Positions 8,302 to 17,103 of a stretch of DNA of 35,456 bases are shown here, piece after piece (position 1 is the stretch's first letter; every line of letters starts with the position of its first letter). The notes under the pieces were generated by a model. The model did not search any database, was not told the origin of the DNA, and saw nothing but the letters and a program-made list of their open reading frames with translations. Source of the DNA: a bacterium (GTDB lineage: Bacteria; Zhuqueibacterota; QNDG01); the NCBI GenBank assembly GCA_021158245.1, contig JAGGVB010000049.1, forward strand, positions 1 through 35,456, read 5' to 3'. The translations under genes and the position numbers were made by a program.

Positions 8302-10338
8302 ATGAGAACTAAAATATCCTTGAAAAAAGTAGCTCACGGTTATGGTATTACCACCATTATTTTATTGATAATAATGATGGTTCCATCCCTCTACGGTCAA
8401 GACTTCAATTTTAAAGATTTGACTCGTGGAAAGCTCTGGGCGCGCATTTGGAATACTTCTGCGGTTGGGCAACCAACATTAGGTGGTGCAGAATTTTACA
8501 AGTTCGACTATCCTGGCCACATGCTTGGTACAGACATGAACGATCATTACGGTATGTGTGAATGGTCAGGTTGGATGGCGTGGGCTAATGTGGATGGTGT
8601 CGGAGTTCCTTTCCGCGTTTGCATGGCATACGACCCAAATCCAATGTACATTGCTCCAATAGAAGATACCAAGTTAATTAAAAATTACAATCTGGCTGAT
8701 CCTACTACCCCAGCTGAAGAAATCATCACAGGTGCAAATTTAATAAAGGAATATGGTGTAGAAATGCACTTTAAAGCTATGGCATGGAGCGCTCCGAAAT
8801 ATGATGACTTTATTATTTATGAATTTATTTTTAGAAATACAGGTAATCATGAAATTACTAATTTTAGGTTTGCTCCAACAGCAGAACTTAGTATTGCTAC
8901 TCCAATAGTTGGCGGTTGGAATGATGATGACGTGTATGAATGGGATAAAAAACATCAAGCTTTTTATTTTCATGATGGCAGATTATGGAACACTGATAGC
9001 GAACCAGTAACTTACTCGTATGGATTAACAAAAAGGGATTTGGGTGATCCTGCTGATCTTGACGCACCAAATGCTATTGACCACGAATTCCAATCCCCAC
9101 AGTATTTTACCTATTATTGGCTGGATAAACCGACAAAATCGGATCCGAGCGAGCGAGATCACATGAACGTTGTTGATAAAGGCAATTTGAATCAGGAATG
9201 GAACCGAGTACAATTAGATCCAATGAACGATGATCCAGAAGTTGATTTTGATCCGGATGATTACATTCTAAGAGCTTTAAAATATGATCAGCCATTACCA
9301 CCTACAACAGAAGGTGGTCAATCATTATCAGATGTCGCAGCTAATTTAGGATTAACTACGGCTCCACGAACTCTTTATGAACGTCAGATAGACTATTTGT
9401 ATGAGACTGGCCCTTATGATTTACCACCTGGCGGCGAACTTAAGTTTGTCATGGTAGCTGCAGCCGGAATGATGGATTTCTCCAGAGTTGCTGCTGGTGG
9501 CTTAGAAAATGAAGCCCATCTAAAAGATGGTGCTGACAGTTTGTGGGCACACATAGACGCTGCTGAAGAGCTTTACCAAAGAAACTATCAATATCCTCTG
9601 CCACCTCCAACTCCAACAGATGGTATGAATACACTTACTATTACTCCAATGTCAGAGGGGCAAATGATTAAAATCCAATGGCCTCCTATCTCAGATGATT
9701 ATGTTGACCCTGATTATGGTGTCAATGACTTTGCCGGATATCGCGTCTATCGCTCTAATTTCAGGAACGTTGGACCATGGGAACTTATAGCTGATATTCC
9801 TAAAGAGCAAGTGACTATGGAAGACGGTATGGTTACATACAATGATAAAGTAATACTTGGCGTAGGTTATTATTATGGAGTCACATCTTACGATACTGGT
9901 CACAATGCACCGTGGCCTCCTGACCCATCAATTACCAGCCTTCCCAAATTAGAAAGTGGTCTTGTTAATGCTAATCTTGAACCCGTATATGCAATGTCTG
10001 CAACAAGTAATAATCTAAATGATGTACGTGTTTATCCTAATCCTTTCAGACAGCATAGTAAGCTCAGAGGAACAGGTGAGCAATACCGGTTAGAATTCGT
10101 TAATATACCTGCTAAATGCACAATTCGTATTTACACATTAGCTGGGGAGCTAGTCAGAACGATAAAACATGATGATGGCAGCGGTAGCGAATCGTGGGGT
10201 TCTAAGGCTTTGGCAGATTACCAGGTAAACAGATATTTACAGTATGTAGCTCCGGGAGTTTATCTTTTCCAGGTGGAATCAGAAGTCAAAGGACATAAAG
10301 GCGATACTAAAATTGGAAAATTTCTTATCATTAAATAA
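8302..10338 (+). CDS. Large exported protein with C-terminal sorting domain, partner of the TonB receptor
   Basis: 678 residues. A signal peptide ends near SLYGQ (residue ~33). The bulk (35-440) is not a family I can name; it has many aromatic and acidic residues (WSGWMAWANVDGVG, YDDFIIYEFIFRNTGN). A fibronectin-III-like segment lies at ~445-560 (IKIQWPPISDDY, FAGYRVYRSNF). The last ~100 residues are a sorting-domain-like beta-sandwich: VRVYPNPFRQHSK, IRIYTLAGELVRTI, GVYLFQVES, KIGKFLIIK. That tail is typical of type IX secretion cargo or FlgD-like Ig domains in FCB bacteria. By position it occupies the slot of SusD and may be a surface substrate-capture partner, which is inference. GAAGGAG precedes the ATG. 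Its stop overlaps an upstream in-frame ATG of the next gene. Confidence 0.8.
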   Translation: MRTKISLKKVAHGYGITTIILLIIMMVPSLYGQDFNFKDLTRGKLWARIWNTSAVGQPTLGGAEFYKFDYPGHMLGTDMNDHYGMCEWSGWMAWANVDGVGVPFRVCMAYDPNPMYIAPIEDTKLIKNYNLADPTTPAEEIITGANLIKEYGVEMHFKAMAWSAPKYDDFIIYEFIFRNTGNHEITNFRFAPTAELSIATPIVGGWNDDDVYEWDKKHQAFYFHDGRLWNTDSEPVTYSYGLTKRDLGDPADLDAPNAIDHEFQSPQYFTYYWLDKPTKSDPSERDHMNVVDKGNLNQEWNRVQLDPMNDDPEVDFDPDDYILRALKYDQPLPPTTEGGQSLSDVAANLGLTTAPRTLYERQIDYLYETGPYDLPPGGELKFVMVAAAGMMDFSRVAAGGLENEAHLKDGADSLWAHIDAAEELYQRNYQYPLPPPTPTDGMNTLTITPMSEGQMIKIQWPPISDDYVDPDYGVNDFAGYRVYRSNFRNVGPWELIADIPKEQVTMEDGMVTYNDKVILGVGYYYGVTSYDTGHNAPWPPDPSITSLPKLESGLVNANLEPVYAMSATSNNLNDVRVYPNPFRQHSKLRGTGEQYRLEFVNIPAKCTIRIYTLAGELVRTIKHDDGSGSESWGSKALADYQVNRYLQYVAPGVYLFQVESEVKGHKGDTKIGKFLIIK

Positions 10339-10361
10339 TGCAAACTATGGAGGAACCTAAG

Positions 10362-11399
10362 ATGATAAAGAAAACATTTATCATATTGATTTTACTTGCC
10401 ATGTTTTTTTGGAGTGGTATAGCATCTATATACGCTCAAGAACGGCAGGACAACGGGATAAACCCCCCTCCGTTTGAGCGAGTAGGGCAAACTGGATGGC
10501 AATTTCTTCATCTTCCAACAGTAGCAAGGAATGCTGCCTTAGCGGGTATTAAAAGTGGACTAACCAACAATAATGCATCATCTATTTTCAGTAACCCTGC
10601 TAATCTTGTAGATGTAAAAGCTGTTGATGTAACATTCAGCAAACTCAACTATCTTGCAGATATTTCTTACACTACAGTAGCAGTGGTCAAAAATTTTGGA
10701 GAATTGGGTGTATTTGGATTAAGTTTTGCCAATTTTGATGTTGGGACCATGTATCGTACTGAAAACGTTTATAATGATGAACTTGGAATTACCCAACGCA
10801 GCGGTGACCTTGGTACATTCACAGCAGGTGATATATTAATCGGATTTTCTTACGCTCGTTTGATGACAGACAGGCTTTCTATAGGCGGAAATCTTAGTTA
10901 CATTCAAGAAAAGCTGGATGACGTAACCAGTAAAAACTTGAATGTTGACTTTGGAATATTTTTTCGTACAGGGTTTCATAGTCTACGTTTGTCAATACTT
11001 GCCCGTAATTTAGGCCCTGATAAGAAATTTTTGGGTTTCACAGAACTCTATGGTTTACCGCAGAGTGTTAGAATGCCTATAGATTTTCGGATGGGAATTG
11101 CCTATGATCTTCTTGAAGGCATTAATGGTAGCCCGCACAAATTGACTGCTTTTTTTGAAGGAGTTCATCCAAATGATGGACCTGAAAGAATCCACACGGC
11201 GTTGGAGTATAACTTCTTGAAAATATTTTCCTTACGAGCGGGATATAAGTTTAATTATGATGAACAGGGGTTGACTTTAGGTGGTGGATTAAATTTCGAC
11301 ATGTCAGGAATAAGGGGCCGCATTGACTACGCCTACTTAGACTTTGGTAGATTGAAATCCGTTCATCTTTTCACTATGGGATTTGGTTTTGGGAAATAA
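10362..11399 (+). CDS. PorV/PorQ-family outer-membrane protein
   Basis: 345 residues from the chosen start. Signal peptide MIKKTFIILILLAMFFWSGI is followed by the family's N-terminal signature (FLHLPTVARNAALAG, then SSIFSNPANL) and a beta-barrel of alternating strands ending FTMGFGFGK. PorV is the type IX secretion shuttle that takes sorting-domain cargo to the surface; PorQ and UPF0164 relatives have the same fold. Lying directly after a protein with such a tail, it may serve that cargo. An ATG at 10338 overlaps the previous stop, but GGAGG at 10349-10353 sits 8 bases before ATG 10362, and starting there gives a clean signal peptide. Confidence 0.85.
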   Translation: MIKKTFIILILLAMFFWSGIASIYAQERQDNGINPPPFERVGQTGWQFLHLPTVARNAALAGIKSGLTNNNASSIFSNPANLVDVKAVDVTFSKLNYLADISYTTVAVVKNFGELGVFGLSFANFDVGTMYRTENVYNDELGITQRSGDLGTFTAGDILIGFSYARLMTDRLSIGGNLSYIQEKLDDVTSKNLNVDFGIFFRTGFHSLRLSILARNLGPDKKFLGFTELYGLPQSVRMPIDFRMGIAYDLLEGINGSPHKLTAFFEGVHPNDGPERIHTALEYNFLKIFSLRAGYKFNYDEQGLTLGGGLNFDMSGIRGRIDYAYLDFGRLKSVHLFTMGFGFGK

Positions 11400-11529
11400 T
11401 TAGGGCTTCCTAAAAAAAGTCCTGACATATTGAAATAAAAGGAGTTAGAGCTTATAAAAGATGGAATAAGTCTATATATTCTATCAATATATTTTCAAAA
11501 AGTTTGGAGCAGAAATGATAAAATAAAAT

Positions 11530-11745
11530 ATACAAGTACAAAGCAGCTTTAATAGAAGAATTAAGAACATTTTTTTACTATGGTCTTAATGAAAATAATC
11601 AGTGGGCGCGAATTGCATTAATGATACAATGGGATGAATTTGCAAATAGCTATGCAAAAGCAATGCGTGAAGATTTCGGCAGGCCGGTCTTAGATGTCCG
11701 TATAGTAATAATAGGAGCTTTAATCATAAAACAAATGAATAGATT
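11530..11745 (+). pseudogene. IS1182/IS5-like transposase, N-terminal fragment
   Basis: A frame covering KAALIEELRTFFYYGLNENN, then QWARIALMIQWDEFANSYAK and GRPVLDVRIVIIGALIIKQM, resembles the start of IS1182/IS5-type transposases (usual pattern W-xx-L-xx-I-PWDxF and GRPxxPxRxxxGALIIK). It lacks the DDE catalytic part. It is cut at ~11745, where sequence resembling the right end of an IS3-family element begins (TTCCGCAAAAAAATGGGCAC on this strand). The fragment was therefore probably interrupted by that element. Confidence 0.65.
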
Positions 11746-11789
11746 TCCGCAAAAAAATGGGCACCTAATAGTTAAGATTAAACTGCCTT

Positions 11790-12490
11790 TTATGGCAGTG
11801 AATTGTATTGGAGATATATTGCCAAGATATGGATGTTTTCGGATGCGGTTATAAAAAATTTTAACGTACAAAAAGATCGGCTGCCGGGCCTGCTAACGAT
11901 TTTGATAGGTATAATGAAACACCTCTACTTTTTTCAAGGTTGCCAAAAAACTATCGGCGATAGCATTATCCCAGCAGTCACCTTTGCCTGACATGCTCTG
12001 GATCATTTCATAGTTTGCATGCTGTTCTTTGAAATCTTTACTGCATACTGAATACTAAGATCAGAATGAAAGATCAATCTCTCTGTAGGATGGAATCTCT
12101 CATTTGTATAGTACAGGGTTGCTATAGTTGTTATTGCAGCATTCATACCACTGCTCATTGCCAGCCAGCAACCATGCGGCTATGCAGGTCAATTATCACA
12201 GTTAGATAAGGCCAGATGGCCGGAGTGAATATGTAGTTGATTCAGATACGCACACACAATTGGGCTTTTCTATAGTAAAATCATATGCCAGTAAATTTGG
12301 CGCCACCGGGTAGTGATGGTTACTGTCTGTGGTAACCATGAATTTTTTCTTACTGACTTAATCCATATGCTTTCATAAGTCGTGCTACTCTGGCTCTGCT
12401 TAAGATAAATCCTTCCTTATGCAGCTTGATGGGTAATCCGCGGGCTGCCGTAGCGTCTATGATTTTCTTCGTAGATATACTTTTAAAATG
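11790..12490 (-). pseudogene. IS3-family (IS150-like) transposase orfB remnant with frameshifts
   Basis: Read on the minus strand, pieces in different frames match the IS3 orfB order. YEENHRRYGSPRITH (~12473-12430), then LHKEGFILSRARVARLMKAY after a frameshift, then a degenerate first-Asp region. QSMSGKGDCWDNAIADSFF (12000-11944) with its catalytic surroundings comes next, and finally YNRIRKHPYLGNISPIQF ending near 11803. Several stops and frameshifts break it, and orfA and the left end are missing. It is dead and cannot transpose by itself. Confidence 0.82.
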
Positions 12491-12777
12491 TAGCAAGTTC
12501 AGTATTCGCAATGGCATAGAATTTAAATTTGGAGAAGTTAAAAGGAAGTATGATATTGGGGTTGTAAAGGCAAGAACTAATGAGCACAAGTGAAAGTTGG
12601 ATAGTAGCAGTTCTGTTTGTAATGATCCATGCACATTTGGAGTGTATTCGTTCTTTTTTGTCTCTTTTCGAAGGACTAATAAATTTTAAAATTAAAAAAG
12701 GTTGGTTTTTTACTTTAGAAATGCGTTTGAATATTAAATTATTTTTTTAAGGAAGTTCTAAATAACAGGGTAAGGGA

Positions 12778-14169
12778 ATGGAAGTAAAATCGAAAATTAA
12801 AATTGTATTTTCCGTACGGAATAAAAACATTCCTGGTTGGCCTTTTATAAGTTATGATTACGATAAAGAGTCGAAAAAAATTATAGAACAACTGGAATTT
12901 AAATTCCCCAATATTGAATTTAAACCAGAATACTATTATTCAGAAGAAAAGGCAAAAGAAGGATTTGCAGACAACAAAGAATATGATGGTATTGTTATTT
13001 TTAACTTAGCGCACGGCACTGGAGTACCAAGAGCATTTCTAGAAAGAAAAGAAGCTGGTGTTATTGTTGATGGATTATTTGGTGGATCAGGCGACTCCAT
13101 ACGTGCTCATCATAAAATTAAGAAGGAGAAATTACCTGTAATAACTGTATTATCCTCCGATTTTCAAAATGTTGTTGATGCAGTTGAATTGTTAACAGTA
13201 AAAAGAAAAATAAACAATTCAAAAGTACTTGTATTTAAAAACTTCGGCCCCATTCCCAAAGAAAAAGAAGAACTCATTAAAGAATCTGTCGGTACGGGCA
13301 GTACATGGCAACGGTTTCTTTCTGGCCGTAAAGGCATGGAAGAAAAGTTGAATTTGCTAAAAGAGAGATACGGCGTGGATGTAACTATTGGGACAAAAGA
13401 TGATCTACTTTCTTATTATAACAATACAGACAATAACAAAGCTACAAAGATTGCGGAGAAATGGATCCAGGAGGCCCAAAGCATTGTGGAACCAACAAAG
13501 GATGAAATTCTAAAATCTGCAAGAATGTATCTTGCGCTAAAAACAGCAGTAGAAGACCATAAAGTTGATGCAATTAGTATTGACTGTATTATGATGTATT
13601 TTACGGGCCAGCTTAGTGCATATCCTTGTTTAAGTCATTTTCAGATGAATAACGATGGCTTTGTCGGAGTTTGTGAATCGGACCTCGATGCTATTTTGAC
13701 ACAACTGGTAATAAAATACGTAACAGGTAGGCCTGGCTTTGTTTCTGATCCTGTCATTGATACTGCTTCAAATCAAATTATATATGCACATTGTATGGCT
13801 TCAAATAAACCTTTAGGTACTAAAGGCCCTGTTGCTCCGTACATCATAAGAAGTCACGCAGAAGACAATAAAGGTGCATCAGTGCAGGTTATCAAACCTC
13901 TCGGATATACTGTAACCACCATAAAATTTGATATATTAACAAATTCTATGTCTATCCACAATGGCAAAGCAGTAGGAAATGTAAACAGTCCATTAGCTTG
14001 CAGAACAAAACTTGCAGTAGAAGTACCCGATGCACAATTATTATTGGATAACTGGGATACAGATATATTTAGTTGGCATAAGGTAACAGTATATGGAAAT
14101 TATCGGAAACAATTTATGAATCTTGCTAAGTTGTATAGAATGAATATCTTTGAAGAGGACAAGAAGTAA
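12778..14169 (+). CDS. L-fucose/L-arabinose isomerase-fold sugar isomerase
   Basis: 463 residues, cytosolic, no signal peptide. The N-terminal half has the Rossmann-like domain of the fucose/arabinose isomerase family (YDGIVIFNLAHGTGVPRAFL; LPVITVLSSDFQNV). The C-terminal half carries the conserved central and lid regions (VDAISIDCIMMYFTGQ; DGFVGVCESDLDAILTQ; AVGNVNSPLACRTKLAVEV). Family members interconvert aldoses and ketoses using a divalent metal held by Glu/Asp/His. Acidic residues in CESDLD and a His in YAHCMA are candidate ligands, assigned by pattern only. It leads an operon with a PfkB kinase and a RhaT-type importer, which fits import, isomerisation, then phosphorylation of a pentose or deoxyhexose. 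The exact sugar is open. AAGGGA lies right before the ATG. Confidence 0.8.
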   Translation: MEVKSKIKIVFSVRNKNIPGWPFISYDYDKESKKIIEQLEFKFPNIEFKPEYYYSEEKAKEGFADNKEYDGIVIFNLAHGTGVPRAFLERKEAGVIVDGLFGGSGDSIRAHHKIKKEKLPVITVLSSDFQNVVDAVELLTVKRKINNSKVLVFKNFGPIPKEKEELIKESVGTGSTWQRFLSGRKGMEEKLNLLKERYGVDVTIGTKDDLLSYYNNTDNNKATKIAEKWIQEAQSIVEPTKDEILKSARMYLALKTAVEDHKVDAISIDCIMMYFTGQLSAYPCLSHFQMNNDGFVGVCESDLDAILTQLVIKYVTGRPGFVSDPVIDTASNQIIYAHCMASNKPLGTKGPVAPYIIRSHAEDNKGASVQVIKPLGYTVTTIKFDILTNSMSIHNGKAVGNVNSPLACRTKLAVEVPDAQLLLDNWDTDIFSWHKVTVYGNYRKQFMNLAKLYRMNIFEEDKK

Positions 14170-14231
14170 AAAACACTAATGGCCATATTTTATTGTTTTA
14201 GAACAGATTTGCATGAGGAGCCAGAATTTCA

Positions 14232-15164
14232 ATGGGTAAAATTACAGTCGTAGGAAGTTATATAGTAGCACTGGTCATGGACACCGATCGAATTCCAGTG
14301 GAAGGCGAAACTGTTATAGGGGAAAATTATCACACTACTCATGGTGGAAAAGGTTCGAACATGGCAGTATGTGCTTCACGTCTTGGAGCTGATGTAGCAT
14401 TTATGGGTAAAGTTGGTAAGGATTCGTTTGGAGAGGTCTTTGTTTCTTTATTGAAAAGAGAAAAGGTAGATACAAAATCTGTCCTCTACTCAAACCATTT
14501 ACCGACTGCAGTGGGGTTTATTATTTTCTCTTCTAAAGGCACTAATTCAATAGTTATTGATCCTGCTGCCAATGGTGATTTTCTACCAGAAGATATTGAA
14601 GAAAATTGCAATATTATTGAGTCTTCGGATGTAATTGTTTCCCCTTTGGAAATTCCGTTGAAAACAGCTCTTGCTGCAGCTAAAATTACAAAGAATAAAG
14701 GTATAAAATCTATTTTAAATCCTGCTCCAGCTTTAGACTTACGTAAAAGTGATTTGAGTAATATTTTTGCTCTAACCCCTAATGAAACTGAAGGAAGAGT
14801 ATGCCTGGGTCTTGCACCGGATGATCCAATTTCTGATTCTGATTTAGCAAGGGCCTTGTTAAATTTGGATGTAGAGAATGTAATATTAACACTTGGTGCA
14901 AAAGGCGTTATATGGGCATCCAATAAAGGTACCTATGCCATCCCAACACTTAAAGTTAAAGTGGTAGATAGCGTTGGCGCCGGAGACGCTTTTAATGCTG
15001 GATTAGCTGTGGGCCTTGCCGAAAACAAATCAATGGCTGAAGCTATTGCACTTGGAGTAACAACTGCTGCTCTCTCCACTCAAAAAAGGGAAACAATTGA
15101 TTCCTATCCATTTCGTGAGGAAGTAAACAGAAATCTTGGAGAAGTTTTAAGTTATATTACTTAA
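14232..15164 (+). CDS. PfkB-family (ribokinase-like) sugar kinase, atypical sugar site
   Basis: 310 residues. The family signatures are present: GGKGSN at residues 38-43 and VDSVGAGDAFNAG near the C-terminus, with D252 as the catalytic base; ILTLGAKGV forms the ATP-binding strand. In E. coli ribokinase the first strand contains an N-x-D (N14, D16) that holds ribose. Here the equivalent stretch reads VVGSYIVALVMDTDRIP, with no Asn or Asp at those places. A sugar other than ribose, for example the ketose from the preceding isomerase, is therefore likely. The ribokinase-like protein starting at 35326 keeps the N-x-D. A GAGGAG site lies before the ATG, and the gene is 62 bases after the isomerase. 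Confidence 0.88.
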   Translation: MGKITVVGSYIVALVMDTDRIPVEGETVIGENYHTTHGGKGSNMAVCASRLGADVAFMGKVGKDSFGEVFVSLLKREKVDTKSVLYSNHLPTAVGFIIFSSKGTNSIVIDPAANGDFLPEDIEENCNIIESSDVIVSPLEIPLKTALAAAKITKNKGIKSILNPAPALDLRKSDLSNIFALTPNETEGRVCLGLAPDDPISDSDLARALLNLDVENVILTLGAKGVIWASNKGTYAIPTLKVKVVDSVGAGDAFNAGLAVGLAENKSMAEAIALGVTTAALSTQKRETIDSYPFREEVNRNLGEVLSYIT

Positions 15165-15192
15165 AATGATTACAAGATGAGGAGATATATTA

Positions 15193-16206
15193 ATGGAACT
15201 CTTATGGGGATTTTCTTTTGTTTTAGTTGCTGGTTTCTTTCAAGGCACATTTGTACTGCCTATGACGTTAACCAAAAAATGGGAATGGGAACATACATGG
15301 GCTACATTTTCATTATTTGGAATGCTTATTTTTAATTGGATTCTCACACTTATTTTTATACCAAATATTTTTTCTGTTTATAGTTCAGTTCCTTCTAAAG
15401 ACATTGTCATATTAATACTCTTCGGTGCCGGCTGGGGTATCGGTGCCATTCTATTCGGACTCGGCATGGATAAACTTGGTATGGCCTTAGGCTATCCAAT
15501 TATTATGGGACTTATAGCAAGCCTTGGTGCTTTGATCCCTCTTGCGATATTTTTCCCCAATTCCCTGTTAGCTCCTAAGGGGCTGACTTTACTGGCAGGT
15601 ACAGTTCTTGTAATCTTAGGAATTATTCTTTGTTCGATTGCTGGTTTACGAAAACAACCAGACAACAAGCTTCAAAGCGACAAAAAATCAAAAGCGTTTA
15701 CTGCTGGTCTTGTTATAGCCATCTTCGCAGGCATTCTATCTTGTTTCCCTAACGTGGGTATGGCCTTTGGAATAAACTTGATTAATAGAGCTAAAACATT
15801 GGGAACCTCCAATACTTTTGCCGGCAATGCAGTGTGGGCACTGTTTTTTACTATCGGTTTCATTGTTAACTTTGGTTATTGTTTATATTTAATGCTCAAA
15901 CGCAAAAATTTAAATCATTATTTTGCTCACGGGACACAAAATAATATTGGATGGGCTACACTGATGGCAATCATGTGGATTGGAAGTTTTTATTTGTATG
16001 GTATGAGTGCTGTAAAATTGGGTAAATGGGGTGTTATAGTTGGTTGGCCATTGTTTATTTCTTTATCTATTGTAGTAGGTAATCTCTGGGGATTATGGAA
16101 AGGTGAGTGGAAAGGTGCTCCTCAACATGCCCGTTCATTACTAAATTGGGGGCTTTTGGTTCTTTTATGTGCAATTGTTATCATTGCTGTCAGTAACTCT
16201 TTATGA
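15193..16206 (+). CDS. RhaT-family (L-rhamnose/H+ symporter-like) sugar permease
   Basis: 337 residues, strongly hydrophobic, about ten transmembrane helices. It resembles RhaT: the N-terminus GFFQGTFVLPMTLTKKWEWEH parallels the GSFYVPxxKVKKWSWE stretch of RhaT, and glycine-rich helices follow (GAGWGIGAILFGLGMDKLGM; ALGYPIIMG). RhaT-type proteins of the drug/metabolite superfamily import a monosaccharide with a proton across the inner membrane. In this operon it probably supplies the substrate of the isomerase and kinase upstream. Specificity for rhamnose is not assured. GAGGAG lies 9 bases before the ATG, and the next gene begins 17 bases after the stop. Confidence 0.85.
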   Translation: MELLWGFSFVLVAGFFQGTFVLPMTLTKKWEWEHTWATFSLFGMLIFNWILTLIFIPNIFSVYSSVPSKDIVILILFGAGWGIGAILFGLGMDKLGMALGYPIIMGLIASLGALIPLAIFFPNSLLAPKGLTLLAGTVLVILGIILCSIAGLRKQPDNKLQSDKKSKAFTAGLVIAIFAGILSCFPNVGMAFGINLINRAKTLGTSNTFAGNAVWALFFTIGFIVNFGYCLYLMLKRKNLNHYFAHGTQNNIGWATLMAIMWIGSFYLYGMSAVKLGKWGVIVGWPLFISLSIVVGNLWGLWKGEWKGAPQHARSLLNWGLLVLLCAIVIIAVSNSL

Positions 16207-16223
16207 ATTATGGATGAATAACT

Positions 16224-17033
16224 ATGAAGAATAATCGTTGGGATATCTTTTTTGCATTTTTTTTACTACTCATTTTTCAAAAAATTAGCTTGGGTCAGAG
16301 TGCAAATATGTCAAATATGGTTTTAGTTTCTGCCGGAAAATTTACCATGCATGTAGAATACCGTTGGCGGGAAGGCTTATCTCTTGACTCTTTGATTGCA
16401 GATGACCGTGGTATCCGTTATAGTTATACTGAGAAGGTTTATGTTCCAAAATTTTATATTGATAAAACAGAAGTAACCAATGAACAATTTAAGCAGTTTT
16501 TAGATGCAACTGGCTATAAACCAAAATGGCCAAAAAATTTCCTCAAAAACTGGCGTAATGGGGTTTACGCAAAGGGTAAAGCAAAACATCCGGTAGTATG
16601 GGTTTCTTTAGAGGATGCAAAAGCTTATGCAAAATGGGCTGGCAAACGATTACCCACAGAAATAGAATGGCAAAAAGCTGCCCAGGGAACCGATGGGAGA
16701 ACATGGCCGTGGGGGAATGTTTTTAATCCTAATAAAGCTAACATGGATTCTCGTGATACCAAGCCTGTTGGGAGTTACCCTGAAGGAGCCAGTCCATATG
16801 GCTGTTTGGACATGGTTGGAAATGTTTGGGAATGGACAGATTCCTTTCGGTCAGACGGTTATCACTATTTTTCCTGGATTCGAGGAGGAAGTTATTTTTT
16901 AGCAAAGGGAAGCCGCTGGTATATGCAAGGAGGACCAATTACAAACTATCAAAGAACAAAATTCTGGTATATGACACCAGCTTTAAATAGGTCTTCTACT
17001 ATAGGCTTTCGATGTGTTATGGATGATAAGTAG
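16224..17033 (+). CDS. Exported FGE/SUMF-fold protein lacking the catalytic cysteines
   Basis: 269 residues. A signal peptide runs to about residue 25 (FFAFFLLLIFQKISLGQ) and the rest is one formylglycine-generating-enzyme (sulfatase-modifying factor) fold. Visible motifs are FYIDKTEVTNEQFKQFLDAT, WVSLEDAKAYAKWAGKRLPT, EIEWQKAAQGTDGRTWPWG, GCLDMVGNVWEWT and the terminal GFRCV. Genuine FGE uses two cysteines in the RGGS-xxC-xxxxC region; here that region reads IRGGSYFLAKGSRWYMQGG with no Cys. No sulfatase is seen in the window. A non-catalytic structural or ligand-binding role is therefore inferred. Its end overlaps the longest frame of the following TIM-barrel gene, and in the next paralogous set the same two domains are fused. 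Confidence 0.85.
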   Translation: MKNNRWDIFFAFFLLLIFQKISLGQSANMSNMVLVSAGKFTMHVEYRWREGLSLDSLIADDRGIRYSYTEKVYVPKFYIDKTEVTNEQFKQFLDATGYKPKWPKNFLKNWRNGVYAKGKAKHPVVWVSLEDAKAYAKWAGKRLPTEIEWQKAAQGTDGRTWPWGNVFNPNKANMDSRDTKPVGSYPEGASPYGCLDMVGNVWEWTDSFRSDGYHYFSWIRGGSYFLAKGSRWYMQGGPITNYQRTKFWYMTPALNRSSTIGFRCVMDDK

Positions 17034-17103
17034 CACGTTTTTTATTCAATGGATAACTAATGCTTTTATGAAAAACCGTTATCATAAATTTGATTTGGAG
17101 ACG

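Larger units (their letters stand above)
11400..12777. other. Insertion-sequence graveyard between the receptor set and the catabolic island
   Basis: No intact gene in about 1.4 kb. It holds an IS1182/IS5-like transposase N-terminal remnant on the plus strand (11530-11745) and a longer IS3-type orfB remnant on the minus strand (11790-12490). A stretch at 12490-12777 contains nothing I recognise. The regulatory region for the isomerase gene at 12778 must lie in the last part, but no clear promoter stands out. Confidence 0.7.

Noticed and set aside
10338-10361. Start of the PorV-like gene at ATG 10338
   Set aside because: It overlaps the previous stop with no ribosome site; ATG 10362 has GGAGG at good spacing and begins the signal peptide.
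12350-12634. 94-codon minus-strand open frame taken as a gene
   Set aside because: Its C-terminal half is one frame of the broken IS3 orfB (LHKEGFILSRARVARLMK); the rest has no recognisable content.
17014-17103. Longer N-terminus of the first TIM-barrel protein
   Set aside because: It overlaps the FGE-fold gene and would place the signal peptide about 30 residues inside; 17104 fits better.
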